Below, piece after piece: positions 1 through 6,848 of a stretch of 9,928 nucleotides of DNA. This stretch comes from Dehalococcoidia bacterium UBA4060 (GTDB lineage Bacteria > Chloroflexota > Dehalococcoidia > GIF9 > UBA5629). The translations under genes were made by a program, and so were the position numbers. The first letter of the stretch is position 1. Each line of letters begins with the position of its first letter. The DNA is taken from the NCBI GenBank assembly GCA_002383665.1, contig DFZI01000070.1:1139-11066 (forward strand), read 5' to 3'. Below the pieces are notes generated by a model. It saw only the letters and a list, made by a program, of their open reading frames with translations. It had not been told where the DNA came from and made no database searches.

Positions 1-449
1 AGATGGACAATATGCTGGTGGATGCCTGCGCCATGAGGTTGATCCGCGAGCCTTCATACTTCGATGTTATCGTCACGGAAAACACCTTCGGTGATATACT
101 GACGGACGAGGCGTCCATGCTGTCTGGCTCCATGGGCATGCTGCCTTCCGCCAGCCTGGCTGGCATACCGGGCAGGAAAAAGGCCAGAGCCTTCGGCCTT
201 TATGAACCTATACATGGAAGTGCACCCGACATCGCCGGCAAAGACCTGGCCAACCCCATTGCCACCATACTCAGTGTATCCATGTTACTCTACTATTCAC
301 TCGGACTGCAGAAGGAATCCTCAGCCGTGGAAAAGGCTGTACTGCAGGTGCTCGATGAAGGTTACCGCACTGCCGATATAGCCAACTCCAATAGGCAAAA
401 GGTCGGCACGGAAAAGATGGGAGGGCTAATAGCCTCTAAGATTATTTAA
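1..449 (+). CDS. leuB: 3-isopropylmalate dehydrogenase, C-terminal part (5' end outside window)
   Basis: NAD-dependent oxidative decarboxylation of 3-isopropylmalate in leucine synthesis (cytosolic). Only about the last 149 residues are present; the family is usually about 355-365 residues, so the start lies upstream of the window, and the ATG at base 3 is an internal Met. Visible family features: VDACAM, then TENTFGDILTDEASML. The three Asp in these (fragment residues 7, 31, 35, counted from the Met at base 3) have the same spacing as the metal-binding Asp 217/241/245 of the Thermus enzyme. SGSMGMLPSASL and the NAD-site segment EPIHGSAPDIAGKDLANP follow. The homologous tartrate and isocitrate dehydrogenases are less likely given the close match to the IPMDH pattern. 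The gene is followed after 57 nt by cimA on the same strand with no terminator between, so the two are probably cotranscribed. In some organisms LeuB also oxidises methylmalate in the citramalate route to isoleucine. Confidence 0.95.
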   Translation, partial: MDNMLVDACAMRLIREPSYFDVIVTENTFGDILTDEASMLSGSMGMLPSASLAGIPGRKKARAFGLYEPIHGSAPDIAGKDLANPIATILSVSMLLYYSLGLQKESSAVEKAVLQVLDEGYRTADIANSNRQKVGTEKMGGLIASKII

Positions 450-506
450 CGCATAGTTGTGCCTCCAGTCACATCTGTTACCTCCAAAAATACTATACTA
501 ATACCT

Positions 507-2114
507 ATGAATAAAGTTTACCTTTACGATACTACACTGAGGGACGGCTCTCAGCAGGAGGGCATCTCCTTTACCGTCACGGATAAACTAAAGATTGCTC
601 AGAAGCTGGATGATCTGGGAATCGATTATATTGAAGGCGGCTGGCCTGGCTCGAACCCCAAGGACACAGAGTTCTTTCAGAAAGCTCATCAACTGAAGTT
701 GAAACACGCTGTGCTGGTGGCTTTCGGCAGCACACGCAGGATCGATGTGACGGTTGAGCAGGACAGCGGACTGAAGGCATTAATCAATTCAGGAGCAAGA
801 GCTGTCAATATCGTAGGCAAGACATCAGACAGACAGGTCACCCAGGTGCTGGAAACAACGCTGTCCCAAAATCTGGCATTGATCAAAGAATCGGTGGCCT
901 TCCTCAAATCGAAGGGACTGACCGTGTTTTTCGACGCTGAGCATCTCTTCGATGGATTCAAGTCCAATCCCAACTATACGATAGAGACACTGGCTGCTGC
1001 ATCCGAAGGTGGCGCCGATTGTCTGGTTCTGTGTGATACCAACGGCGGGACGCTGCCCTCAGAGGCGGCCGACATCATTGCAAAGATCCAAAAGAAAGTA
1101 AAATGCCCTTTGGGCATTCACGCCCATAATGACTGCGATCTGGCAGTGGCTGTATCGCTGACCGCCGTGGAGCAAGGCGTCAGCCATGTTGAGGGCACCT
1201 TTAATGGCTATGGGGAGCGCTGCGGCAATGCCAATCTGTGTTCAATCATTCCGAATCTGCAGCTCAAAATGGGCATCAAGGTGCTGGCAAGCAAGCAGCT
1301 CGCCCAATTGACGGAAGTATCACGCTTCATCTCCGAAGTAGCCAACCACCCACCCGTGCCCCAACTGCCATACGTTGGTAGCAGCGCCTTCGTGCATAAA
1401 GCAGGTCTGCATGTTTCCGCCCTTTCCAAGTGGACAGATAGTTACCAACATATTAATCCGAAACTGGTCGGCAATAACCTCAGGGTCATAATCTCGGAAC
1501 TTTCCGGTAAGAGTAATATTATCTATAAAGCCAAGGAACTGGGCATACCTCTGCCTCCGCGGGGCAAGCAGGCAATGTATATTCTGGATCATATCAAACA
1601 GCTTGAAAATGCAGGTTTTCAGTACGAGAATGCCGATGCCTCTTTCGAGCTTCTTATCCTCAGATCGCAGGAGGATTACAAACCACCATTTGAGTTGATC
1701 GACTATATGGTGGTGGTCGAAAGGCACAGGAGGTTGCCTGCTTCTTATGAGATTGGGTCAGAGTTACTGGCGGAAGCTACCATTAAGGTCAAGATTGATA
1801 ACAGGATTATGCATACTGCATCAGAAGGTAACGGGCCGGTCAATGCTTTGGACTACGCGCTGCGCAAGGCACTTCTCGAGTTCTATCCCAGCCTGAAAAA
1901 AGTTGATCTGATTGACTATAAAGTACGCATTTTAGAGGGCAGTAGTGGCACTGGATCGCTGGTACGCGTCTTCATCGAGTCCAGCGATGACAAGGTGCAG
2001 TGGCGTACAGTGGGGAGCTCCACCAATATTATTGAGGCAAGTTGGCTGGCCCTATATGACAGCATGGAATATTTCCTGCTCAAAGTAGATAAGAAAGGCA
2101 GGCGAACAGTCTGA
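507..2114 (+). CDS. cimA: citramalate synthase (2-isopropylmalate/homocitrate synthase family)
   Basis: Condenses pyruvate with acetyl-CoA to (R)-citramalate, the first step of threonine-independent isoleucine synthesis. 535 residues from this start, within the usual CimA range (about 510-540). Seen: DTTLRDGSQQEG at residues 8-19 (Arg12, Asp13 at the metal site), EGGWPGSNPKD, typical of the CimA branch, and HAHND at 205-209 with His205 and His207 as expected metal ligands. The C-terminal LeuA-type regulatory domain runs from about residue 390 to 525 and includes GTGSLVRVFIESSD and SSTNIIEASWLAL; in the family this domain binds the end product, so isoleucine feedback is likely. Start choice: an upstream in-frame GTG at 459 would add 16 residues unlike the family; the ATG at 507 puts the conserved YDTTLRDG near the N-terminus. 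Neither start has a clear Shine-Dalgarno sequence. Homocitrate or isopropylmalate activity cannot be excluded from sequence alone. Confidence 0.9.
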   Translation: MNKVYLYDTTLRDGSQQEGISFTVTDKLKIAQKLDDLGIDYIEGGWPGSNPKDTEFFQKAHQLKLKHAVLVAFGSTRRIDVTVEQDSGLKALINSGARAVNIVGKTSDRQVTQVLETTLSQNLALIKESVAFLKSKGLTVFFDAEHLFDGFKSNPNYTIETLAAASEGGADCLVLCDTNGGTLPSEAADIIAKIQKKVKCPLGIHAHNDCDLAVAVSLTAVEQGVSHVEGTFNGYGERCGNANLCSIIPNLQLKMGIKVLASKQLAQLTEVSRFISEVANHPPVPQLPYVGSSAFVHKAGLHVSALSKWTDSYQHINPKLVGNNLRVIISELSGKSNIIYKAKELGIPLPPRGKQAMYILDHIKQLENAGFQYENADASFELLILRSQEDYKPPFELIDYMVVVERHRRLPASYEIGSELLAEATIKVKIDNRIMHTASEGNGPVNALDYALRKALLEFYPSLKKVDLIDYKVRILEGSSGTGSLVRVFIESSDDKVQWRTVGSSTNIIEASWLALYDSMEYFLLKVDKKGRRTV

Positions 2115-2131
2115 GTTTGTAATCAAAATAT

Positions 2132-2163
2132 AAAAGAGGGTGACCTGGGGGCCACCCTCTTTT
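2132..2163. terminator. bidirectional intrinsic terminator between cimA and the convergent thiolase gene
   Basis: Perfect 11-bp inverted repeat AAAAGAGGGTG / CACCCTCTTTT (2132-2142 with 2153-2163) around a 10-nt loop. The stem begins with A's and ends with T's, so it works as a hairpin plus U-run on either strand. It lies 17 nt after the cimA stop and 19 nt after the end of the convergent thiolase gene, so it probably ends both transcripts. Confidence 0.88.
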
Positions 2164-2182
2164 GGTTATTTCTTAGCAGATA

Positions 2183-3376
2183 CTATTCTTCCCTTTTAAT
2201 GATGCAGGCTACGCCCTGACCGCCACCACAACACTGGGTTGCCAGGCCATATTTCCATTTCTTTTCATGCAGCACTCTGGCACATGTACCAACAATCCTC
2301 AAACCGGTGGCCCCGAGCGGGTGTCCGATGGATACACCGCCACCATGGATGTTGACCCTGTCCAAGGGAGCACCAAGCTCCTTCATTCCATACAGGGTAA
2401 CAACAGCGAAGGCCTCATTGATTTCCCAGTAATCAATATCACTCGCCTTTAAGTTGGCATATTTAAGTGCTTTTTTAGATGCCGGCACCGGGCCTGCTCC
2501 CATTATAGTAGGATCTACACCAGCAACTCCAAATGAAACGAAGCTTGCTATAGGCTTAAGCTTAAGTTTCTTGGCCATATCCCTGGACATGATCAGCATG
2601 GCAGTTGCACCGGCATTGAGTGGTGATGAGTTGCCTGCTGTAATGGTACCATCAGGCTTAAAAGCAGGTTTTAAGGAAGCAAGCTGTTCCATATTAGTGT
2701 CACCACGGACAGCCTGATCATAGTCGAACATTATCTTGGTGCCATTTTCCAGTGTTACCGGTATAGGCATAATCTCACCTTTGAGCCATTCACGGGAAGC
2801 GCCAGCCAACTTATGAGACCTCTCCGAAAATTTATCCATCTCCTCACGTGTAAATCCTGCAAGCTCCTGCAGCTTCTGGGCAGTAAATCCCATATTGGTC
2901 GAGAACATCAAGTCGACTTTCTTGTACTTGGGATCGGTCATCAGTTTTTCGGGGTATTTTATTGCTCCGCCTCCACCCATAGGGACATGGGTCATATGTT
3001 CCTGGCCACCGCACAGGATCACATCGGCGAATCCCGACGCTATGGCCATTACACCTGTCCTCAGACCGTCAAGTGAAGATCCACATTGCTGGTCAACCTG
3101 CTGCGCAGCAACTTCAAACGGAAGCTCGGCAAAGAAAGCGGGGAACTTCCCGCCGAAGGTAAACGTCTCAAGTACAGGGTTGGCTGTGCCTACGACTACC
3201 TCATCGATAATTGCGGGATCGATCTTATTCCTCTTGATGAGCTCTTGCCAGAGCATACCCACGACTTCGTCCATCCTCCACTCATTGAGTAGATCTTTGG
3301 TCGGTTCCTTGGGACGTGATCTGGAAAATGGAGAACGCAAATAATCAACAATTACTACATCGCGTGCAAAACCCAT
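2183..3376 (-). CDS. thiolase (acetyl-CoA acetyltransferase / 3-ketoacyl-CoA thiolase)
   Basis: Thiolase-fold enzyme that condenses two acetyl-CoA or cleaves 3-ketoacyl-CoA. 397 residues, the usual length for the family. All catalytic elements are visible: nucleophile Cys98 in QQCGSSLDGL (the CGSS form resembles FadA-type thiolases rather than the CASG form), NEAFA at 320-324, His352 in GGGVSIGHPLGATGLR, and Cys382 in QCCGGGQG. No signal peptide or membrane segment. The ATG is well supported: a GGAG ribosome binding site (plus-strand CTCC at 3385-3388) lies 8 nt upstream. Convergent with cimA; the rtcB stop lies 98 nt upstream on the same strand. Motifs alone do not settle biosynthetic against degradative use. 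No hydratase, dehydrogenase or acyl-CoA ligase is adjacent, so a beta-oxidation cluster is not shown. Confidence 0.93.
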   Translation of the reverse strand: MGFARDVVIVDYLRSPFSRSRPKEPTKDLLNEWRMDEVVGMLWQELIKRNKIDPAIIDEVVVGTANPVLETFTFGGKFPAFFAELPFEVAAQQVDQQCGSSLDGLRTGVMAIASGFADVILCGGQEHMTHVPMGGGGAIKYPEKLMTDPKYKKVDLMFSTNMGFTAQKLQELAGFTREEMDKFSERSHKLAGASREWLKGEIMPIPVTLENGTKIMFDYDQAVRGDTNMEQLASLKPAFKPDGTITAGNSSPLNAGATAMLIMSRDMAKKLKLKPIASFVSFGVAGVDPTIMGAGPVPASKKALKYANLKASDIDYWEINEAFAVVTLYGMKELGAPLDRVNIHGGGVSIGHPLGATGLRIVGTCARVLHEKKWKYGLATQCCGGGQGVACIIKREE

Positions 3377-3384
3377 GTTTATTA

Positions 3385-3430
3385 CTCCTTTTTTATTAAA
3401 ATTTATGGCTTACTCTACACGAAAAGCCAA
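3385..3430 (-). promoter_or_regulatory. candidate promoter and ribosome binding site of the thiolase gene
   Basis: On the minus strand TTGGCT (plus 3425-3430) is followed after 17 nt by CATAAA (plus 3402-3407), 4/6 matches to each sigma-70 box, then an AT-rich leader and GGAG before the ATG. The boxes are imperfect, so this is a plausible rather than clear promoter. It would give the thiolase a transcript separate from rtcB. Confidence 0.35.
3406..3429. repeat. 6-bp inverted repeat across the thiolase promoter region
   Basis: TGGCTT at 3406-3411 and AAGCCA at 3424-3429 form a perfect inverted repeat with a 12-nt centre. It overlaps both candidate promoter boxes, so it could be an operator. 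Alternatively it could be a weak terminator for rtcB, but the T-run after it on the minus strand is only four bases. Such short repeats also arise by chance. Confidence 0.3.
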
Positions 3431-3474
3431 TTCGACACAAATCAGTTATCGCCTAATTTATGCAATTTATGTAT

Positions 3475-4932
3475 TCAGCCCTTGATCACACCGATGGGCT
3501 CTGCCATAGCCACCCTTCGTGAGATACCGGCTTCATTGGTTATCCTGACTACATCGCTGATATCCTTATAAGCATTCGATGCTTCCTCAGCCAGTGATCC
3601 CATGCTTTCGGCCTTGATATAAATGCCTCGGGCAGCCAGTCCGGCAGCGATATCACGGCCACGTAACTCACGCCTGGCTGCTCCTCTGCTCAACACCCTT
3701 CCCGCCCCATGGCAGGTAGAACCAAAGGTTTCTTCCATCGCTCGCTCCGTGCCCAGTGCAATAAATGAGCACCGCCCCATATCGCCGGGTATCAATACCG
3801 GCTGGCCAATATCCTGATAGCGCTCGGGCACGCCCTTCTTGCCAGCCGGGAAGGCACGTGTAGCGCCTTTACGATGTACACACAACTTCTCGTTTTTACC
3901 TTCCACTAAGTGGTCCTCAATTTTGGCAATGTTATGTGCAACATCATATACCTGCTGAAGGCTAATCATATCCAGCTTTTTGCCTAATATCCTTACAAAA
4001 GATTCTCTCGCCCAATGCGTGATGCATAGCCTATTAGCCCAGGCATAGTTTGCTGCGCAGGCCATGGCAGCTAAGTAGTCCTTTCCCTCCTCCGACTCCA
4101 CCGGTGCGCAGGCCAGTTGTCTGTCCGGCAAGACTATTCCATATCTATGCACCGAGTCAGCCATTGTACGCAGGGAATCATCACATATCTGATACCCCAA
4201 ACCACGGGAGCCTGTATGTATGAGAACCAGCACCTGCCCAACGTGTGTAATGCCCATGACTTTCGCAGCCTTCTCATCGTAGATCTCCCTTACCACCTGG
4301 ACCTCCAGAAAATGGTTGCCCGAGCCTAATGTACCAAGCTGTGGGGCACCACGCTTTTTAGCCCGTTCGCTTACTTTATCCGGATCGGCCGTTTTCATGC
4401 AGCCATTTTCCTCCGTAACATCCAGGTCGTCTTGGCTACCGTAGCCATGGTGGACTGCCCAACCAGCCCCCTGACTAAGGACTTCATCAATTTCCTTGAC
4501 AGTTATCTTGATCTTACCTTCCGAGCCTATACCCGAAGGAATATTTCTGAACAGGTCATCAATCAACTCTTTTATCTTTGGTCTTACCTCCTCTTCCTCA
4601 AGAGTTGAGCGCAGAAGCCTCACACCACAGTTGATGTCATAGCCTACGCCTCCTGGCGAGACCACACCATCTCTCACTCTGGTTGCCGCCACACCACCAA
4701 TGGGGAACCCATATCCCAGATGGATATCGGGCATGGCCATGCTTCTCCCCACTATCCCGGGAAGGAAGGCCACATTGGCTACCTGCTCCAGGGATTGCTC
4801 TTCCCGGGCTACATCAAGCATCCTGTTATCGGCATAGACCAGCCCTGGAACCTTCATGCCGTTTTTATAATCCACTGGAATCTCCCACCTGTAGTCATCA
4901 ATCCTGCGAATTTTACCCTGCCAGAGACTCAT
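3475..4932 (-). CDS. rtcB: RNA-splicing ligase RtcB
   Basis: GTP- and Mn-dependent ligase joining RNA 2',3'-cyclic phosphate or 3'-phosphate ends to 5'-OH ends; acts in tRNA splicing in archaea and metazoa and in RNA repair in bacteria. 485 residues, close to the long archaeal-type enzymes (about 480) and longer than E. coli RtcB (about 408). Seen, numbered from this start: GGVGYDINCGVRLL with Asp99 and Cys102, GSGNHFLE with His207, HTGSRGLG with His239, VAHN with His333, and the guanylylated His408 in CHGAGRVLSRGAA. The C-terminus ends GVIKG as in the family. Metal and nucleotide residues are complete, so it should be active. A GTG at 4941 would give three more residues, but it lies inside the GAGGTG ribosome binding site of the ATG at 4932, so the ATG is preferred. 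Encoded directly after archease, its known activator. Confidence 0.95.
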   Translation of the reverse strand: MSLWQGKIRRIDDYRWEIPVDYKNGMKVPGLVYADNRMLDVAREEQSLEQVANVAFLPGIVGRSMAMPDIHLGYGFPIGGVAATRVRDGVVSPGGVGYDINCGVRLLRSTLEEEEVRPKIKELIDDLFRNIPSGIGSEGKIKITVKEIDEVLSQGAGWAVHHGYGSQDDLDVTEENGCMKTADPDKVSERAKKRGAPQLGTLGSGNHFLEVQVVREIYDEKAAKVMGITHVGQVLVLIHTGSRGLGYQICDDSLRTMADSVHRYGIVLPDRQLACAPVESEEGKDYLAAMACAANYAWANRLCITHWARESFVRILGKKLDMISLQQVYDVAHNIAKIEDHLVEGKNEKLCVHRKGATRAFPAGKKGVPERYQDIGQPVLIPGDMGRCSFIALGTERAMEETFGSTCHGAGRVLSRGAARRELRGRDIAAGLAARGIYIKAESMGSLAEEASNAYKDISDVVRITNEAGISRRVAMAEPIGVIKG

Positions 4933-4940
4933 ACGAACCA

Positions 4941-4946
4941 CACCTC
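4941..4946 (-). promoter_or_regulatory. rtcB ribosome binding site overlapping the archease stop codon
   Basis: Minus-strand GAGGTG shares its first two bases with the archease TGA stop and sits 8 nt before the rtcB ATG at 4932. This decides the rtcB start and suggests that ribosomes finishing archease help start rtcB. Confidence 0.7.
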
Positions 4947-5364
4947 AAATATCAAAAATAATCCTTGCCGAATAACCGCCACTCTCTTTCACAATGTTAA
5001 GATTATGGTAAGTAGCTGCCTTGATCTCGCGTTTGATATGATGTCTGGTTGGATCAAACTCCTCACCACAGCATTTAGCCATCATCCTATTACCCCCCAC
5101 AATAGTTATATCGAAACTGGTAAAAAGCAACCGCTCGACCTCGAACAAAAACAGCAGCTCATTGAGCCATTTCACCAGCAGGATCTCCCCATCGCCAGCT
5201 TCCAGCTCGATCCTTTTTACAATGCTGCTGCCGATACGGCTCCTGTCTGTTATCAGGTCGATCATGCCCTCAGCCGCACTGGTCATAAGTTCATCCAGGC
5301 AGCTCCCATATACCACGATGCCTATATCAGCCGTATGGCTTATAACTTCAAAACGTCCAGCCAT
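4945..5364 (-). CDS. archease (RtcB-activating protein)
   Basis: Small cytosolic protein that speeds RtcB guanylylation and lets it turn over repeatedly; in the family an acidic metal site helps place the GTP. 139 residues, the normal family length. Seen: the signature ISHTADIGI with His10, Thr11 and Asp13, a YG..LDELMTSAAEGM helix, a central LLVKWLNELLFLFE segment typical of the family, the GEEFD..RH stretch, and the conserved C-terminal end FDI (137-139). It is the first gene of a two-gene unit with rtcB, 12 nt before the rtcB start. The ATG has no good Shine-Dalgarno, but the protein begins where the family does. A TATAAT box lies just upstream. Confidence 0.93.
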   Translation of the reverse strand: MAGRFEVISHTADIGIVVYGSCLDELMTSAAEGMIDLITDRSRIGSSIVKRIELEAGDGEILLVKWLNELLFLFEVERLLFTSFDITIVGGNRMMAKCCGEEFDPTRHHIKREIKAATYHNLNIVKESGGYSARIIFDI

Positions 5365-5378
5365 TTTTCTACACTTAT

Positions 5379-5384
5379 ATTATA
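5379..5384 (-). promoter_or_regulatory. candidate -10 box of the archease-rtcB operon
   Basis: A perfect minus-strand TATAAT 14 nt before the archease ATG. No convincing -35 box is seen at the right distance. If used, the mRNA would have a leader of only about 8 nt, which would explain the missing ribosome binding site. Confidence 0.35.
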
Positions 5385-5419
5385 AAGGTATTCTATCAGA
5401 GCAGACAGCCGAAATTAAT

Positions 5420-5449
5420 TTGACGTGTATCTGATCTTGATGCTAACAT
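5420..5449 (+). promoter_or_regulatory. promoter of tRNA-Lys
   Basis: TTGACG at 5420-5425 (5/6 to the -35 consensus), 18-nt spacer, TAACAT at 5444-5449 (4/6 to the -10). The mature tRNA starts 11 nt after the -10 box, so only a few leader bases would need trimming by RNase P. Confidence 0.55.
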
Positions 5450-5459
5450 AATGCGTCCT

Positions 5460-5535
5460 GGGCCGCTAGCTCAACAGGTAGAGCAGTTGACTCTTAATCA
5501 ACCGGTTCACGGTTCGAGCCCGTGGCGGCTCACCA
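5460..5535 (+). tRNA. tRNA-Lys, anticodon CUU
   Basis: Full cloverleaf. The acceptor GGGCCGC pairs with GCGGCTC with one G-U. The D stem is GCTC/GAGC. The anticodon stem GTTGA/TCAAC encloses the loop CTCTTAA, with anticodon CTT at 5493-5495. The 5-nt variable loop is CGGTT, the T stem is CACGG/CCGTG with loop TTCGAGC, and the discriminator is A. The CCA end is encoded (5533-5535). Reads AAG. It lies between the divergent archease-rtcB operon and tRNA-Leu. Confidence 0.97.
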
Positions 5536-5572
5536 GACTTTCTTCTGATCCGCAACTATCCTCAATATTAAG

Positions 5573-5601
5573 ATAAAAGGTTATTATTCCTCTTTTTTAT
5601 G
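5573..5601 (+). terminator. possible weak terminator after tRNA-Lys
   Basis: ATAAAAGG and CCTCTTTTTTAT can pair with a small bulge, and the second arm contains a run of six T's. The stem is AT-rich and imperfect, so termination here is tentative. A separate tRNA-Leu promoter downstream is consistent with two transcripts. Confidence 0.3.
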
Positions 5602-5604
5602 TAA

Positions 5605-5633
5605 TTAACAATTCCCCCAAAAAGTATTATATT
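5605..5633 (+). promoter_or_regulatory. promoter of tRNA-Leu (and probably ilvE)
   Basis: TTAACA at 5605-5610 (5/6 to the -35 consensus), exactly 17 nt, TATATT at 5628-5633 (5/6 to the -10). Transcription would start near 5640, a few bases before the mature tRNA end at 5648. No other promoter is seen before ilvE. Confidence 0.6.
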
Positions 5634-5647
5634 TGTATAGCTATTGA

Positions 5648-5729
5648 GGGGGAGTGTCGGAACTGGCAGACGAGCATGACTTAGGATCATGTGCCGCAAG
5701 GCGTAGGGGTTCGAGTCCCCTCTTCCCCA
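5648..5729 (+). tRNA. tRNA-Leu, anticodon UAG
   Basis: Class II tRNA. The acceptor GGGGGAG pairs with CTTCCCC with one G-U, and the D stem is TCG/CGA. The anticodon stem CATGA/TCATG encloses the loop CTTAGGA, with anticodon TAG at 5682-5684. The long variable arm has a GCC/GGC stem and GCAA loop, typical of leucine tRNAs. The T stem is AGGGG/CCCCT with loop TTCGAGT, and the discriminator is A. No CCA is encoded (GTA follows), unlike tRNA-Lys, so CCA must be added by nucleotidyltransferase. Reads CUA and probably other CUN codons. Its 3' end is 29 nt before the ilvE start. Confidence 0.96.
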
Positions 5730-5758
5730 GTAAACAAATAAATTTACAGGATGGGAAA

Positions 5759-6823
5759 ATGAATATCGAAGTCAAAAAGGCAAAGGCCAGTAGAATCCAT
5801 AAGGTTGATTTTGATAACCTGGTCTTTGGTCAGGTGTTGACTGACCATATGCTCAGGATGAAATATAGCAACGGCAAATGGCGCAAGCCTCGTATTGTGC
5901 CTTACGGCCCGATTAGGATGTACCCCGCTCTCTCCACTCTGCACTACGGCCAGACGGTCTTCGAAGGGCTCAAGGCATTCATCGCCAAAGATGGTGCCAT
6001 CAACGTATTCAGAATGAATGATCATATAAAGCGCTTCAACCGGTCCTGTGAACGCTTGTGCATACCGGAGATTGATGAGGAGGTCTTCCACGATGGTCTG
6101 ATTGAGCTACTTAAAATTGAAAAGGCGTGGATACCCAAACAAAAAGGCACATCCCTTTATATTCGCCCCTTCGCCTACGCCACTGACATGAGCTTGGGCG
6201 TCCACGTAGCACACAACTACGAATTCATGATCATACTCTCACCGGTAGGCGCTTACTATAAAGAGGGCTTCAAACCAGTCAAACTGATCACGGCTGTGGA
6301 ACATGCCCGTTCGGTTGAGGGCGGCACCGGTGCAGTCAAGACGGCCGGTAACTATGCCGCCAGCCTCTATGCCGCTTACCAGGCAGAGAAAAAAGGCTTT
6401 ACGCAGGTGCTGTGGTTGGATGGCGTCCACCGCACCTATGTAGAAGAGGTCGGCACCATGAACGTCTGTTTCGTCATCAATCACGAACTGGTCACACCAA
6501 ATTTGAGTGGAACCATTCTGGCAGGCGTAACCAGGGACTCTGTCATCCGTATTGCTAACGATTGGGGCATACGCGTTCACGAGCGCAGGATACCCATAGA
6601 TGAAATAATCAAAGCATCCGATATAGGGGCACTTGATGAAGCCTTCGGTACCGGCACGGCCGCCGTTATCTCCCCCATCGGACAAATTCAGCATAAGGAA
6701 AAGATAATCACGATCAACAAAGGCCGAGCCGGTGACCTTGCGCTCAAGCTCTTTGACGAGATTACAGGCATTCAGTACGGCGAGAAGCCCGACACATTCG
6801 GCTGGATCACAAAGATCAGATAA
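5759..6823 (+). CDS. ilvE: branched-chain amino-acid aminotransferase
   Basis: PLP enzyme making the last, reversible transamination step of leucine, isoleucine and valine synthesis, with glutamate as donor. 354 residues, the length of the BCAT group that includes eukaryotic and many bacterial forms (about 340-365) and longer than E. coli IlvE (about 309). Seen: STLHYGQTVFEGLKAF (59-74), YIRPFAYATD, the PLP lysine Lys194 in GTGAVKTAGNYAASL, EEVGTMNVCFV (229-239), SGTILAGVTRDSVI and the cofactor-phosphate region EAFGTGTAAVISPIG. The ATG at 5759 has an AGGATGGG ribosome binding site directly before it; the frame stays open back into tRNA-Leu, but that extension is tRNA sequence and is rejected. 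A D-amino-acid or other class IV aminotransferase is unlikely given the motif match. Followed by a strong terminator. Confidence 0.95.
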   Translation: MNIEVKKAKASRIHKVDFDNLVFGQVLTDHMLRMKYSNGKWRKPRIVPYGPIRMYPALSTLHYGQTVFEGLKAFIAKDGAINVFRMNDHIKRFNRSCERLCIPEIDEEVFHDGLIELLKIEKAWIPKQKGTSLYIRPFAYATDMSLGVHVAHNYEFMIILSPVGAYYKEGFKPVKLITAVEHARSVEGGTGAVKTAGNYAASLYAAYQAEKKGFTQVLWLDGVHRTYVEEVGTMNVCFVINHELVTPNLSGTILAGVTRDSVIRIANDWGIRVHERRIPIDEIIKASDIGALDEAFGTGTAAVISPIGQIQHKEKIITINKGRAGDLALKLFDEITGIQYGEKPDTFGWITKIR

Positions 6824-6848
6824 AAAAACTGAACAACCACAGTATGCG

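Noticed and set aside
420..436. Short hairpin (GAGGGCT/AGCCTC) at the end of leuB as a terminator
   Set aside because: It is within coding sequence, has a bulge and no T-run, so read-through to cimA is expected.
1320..1727. 135-codon minus-strand open frame inside cimA
   Set aside because: It is opposite a well-supported gene, has no family resemblance and no ribosome binding site; a shadow frame.
4939..4941. GTG as the rtcB start
   Set aside because: It is part of the GAGGTG ribosome binding site for the ATG at 4932, which also matches the usual start of the family.
4720..5385. 221-codon plus-strand open frame over rtcB and archease
   Set aside because: It covers the antisense of two clear genes, and its composition is that of a shadow frame.
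5654..5758. N-terminal extension of ilvE through an open frame reaching back to 5654
   Set aside because: The extra 35 codons are the body of tRNA-Leu plus the spacer; the family start and a Shine-Dalgarno are at 5759.
6239..6694. 151-codon minus-strand open frame inside ilvE
   Set aside because: Antisense shadow of conserved aminotransferase motifs, with no independent support.
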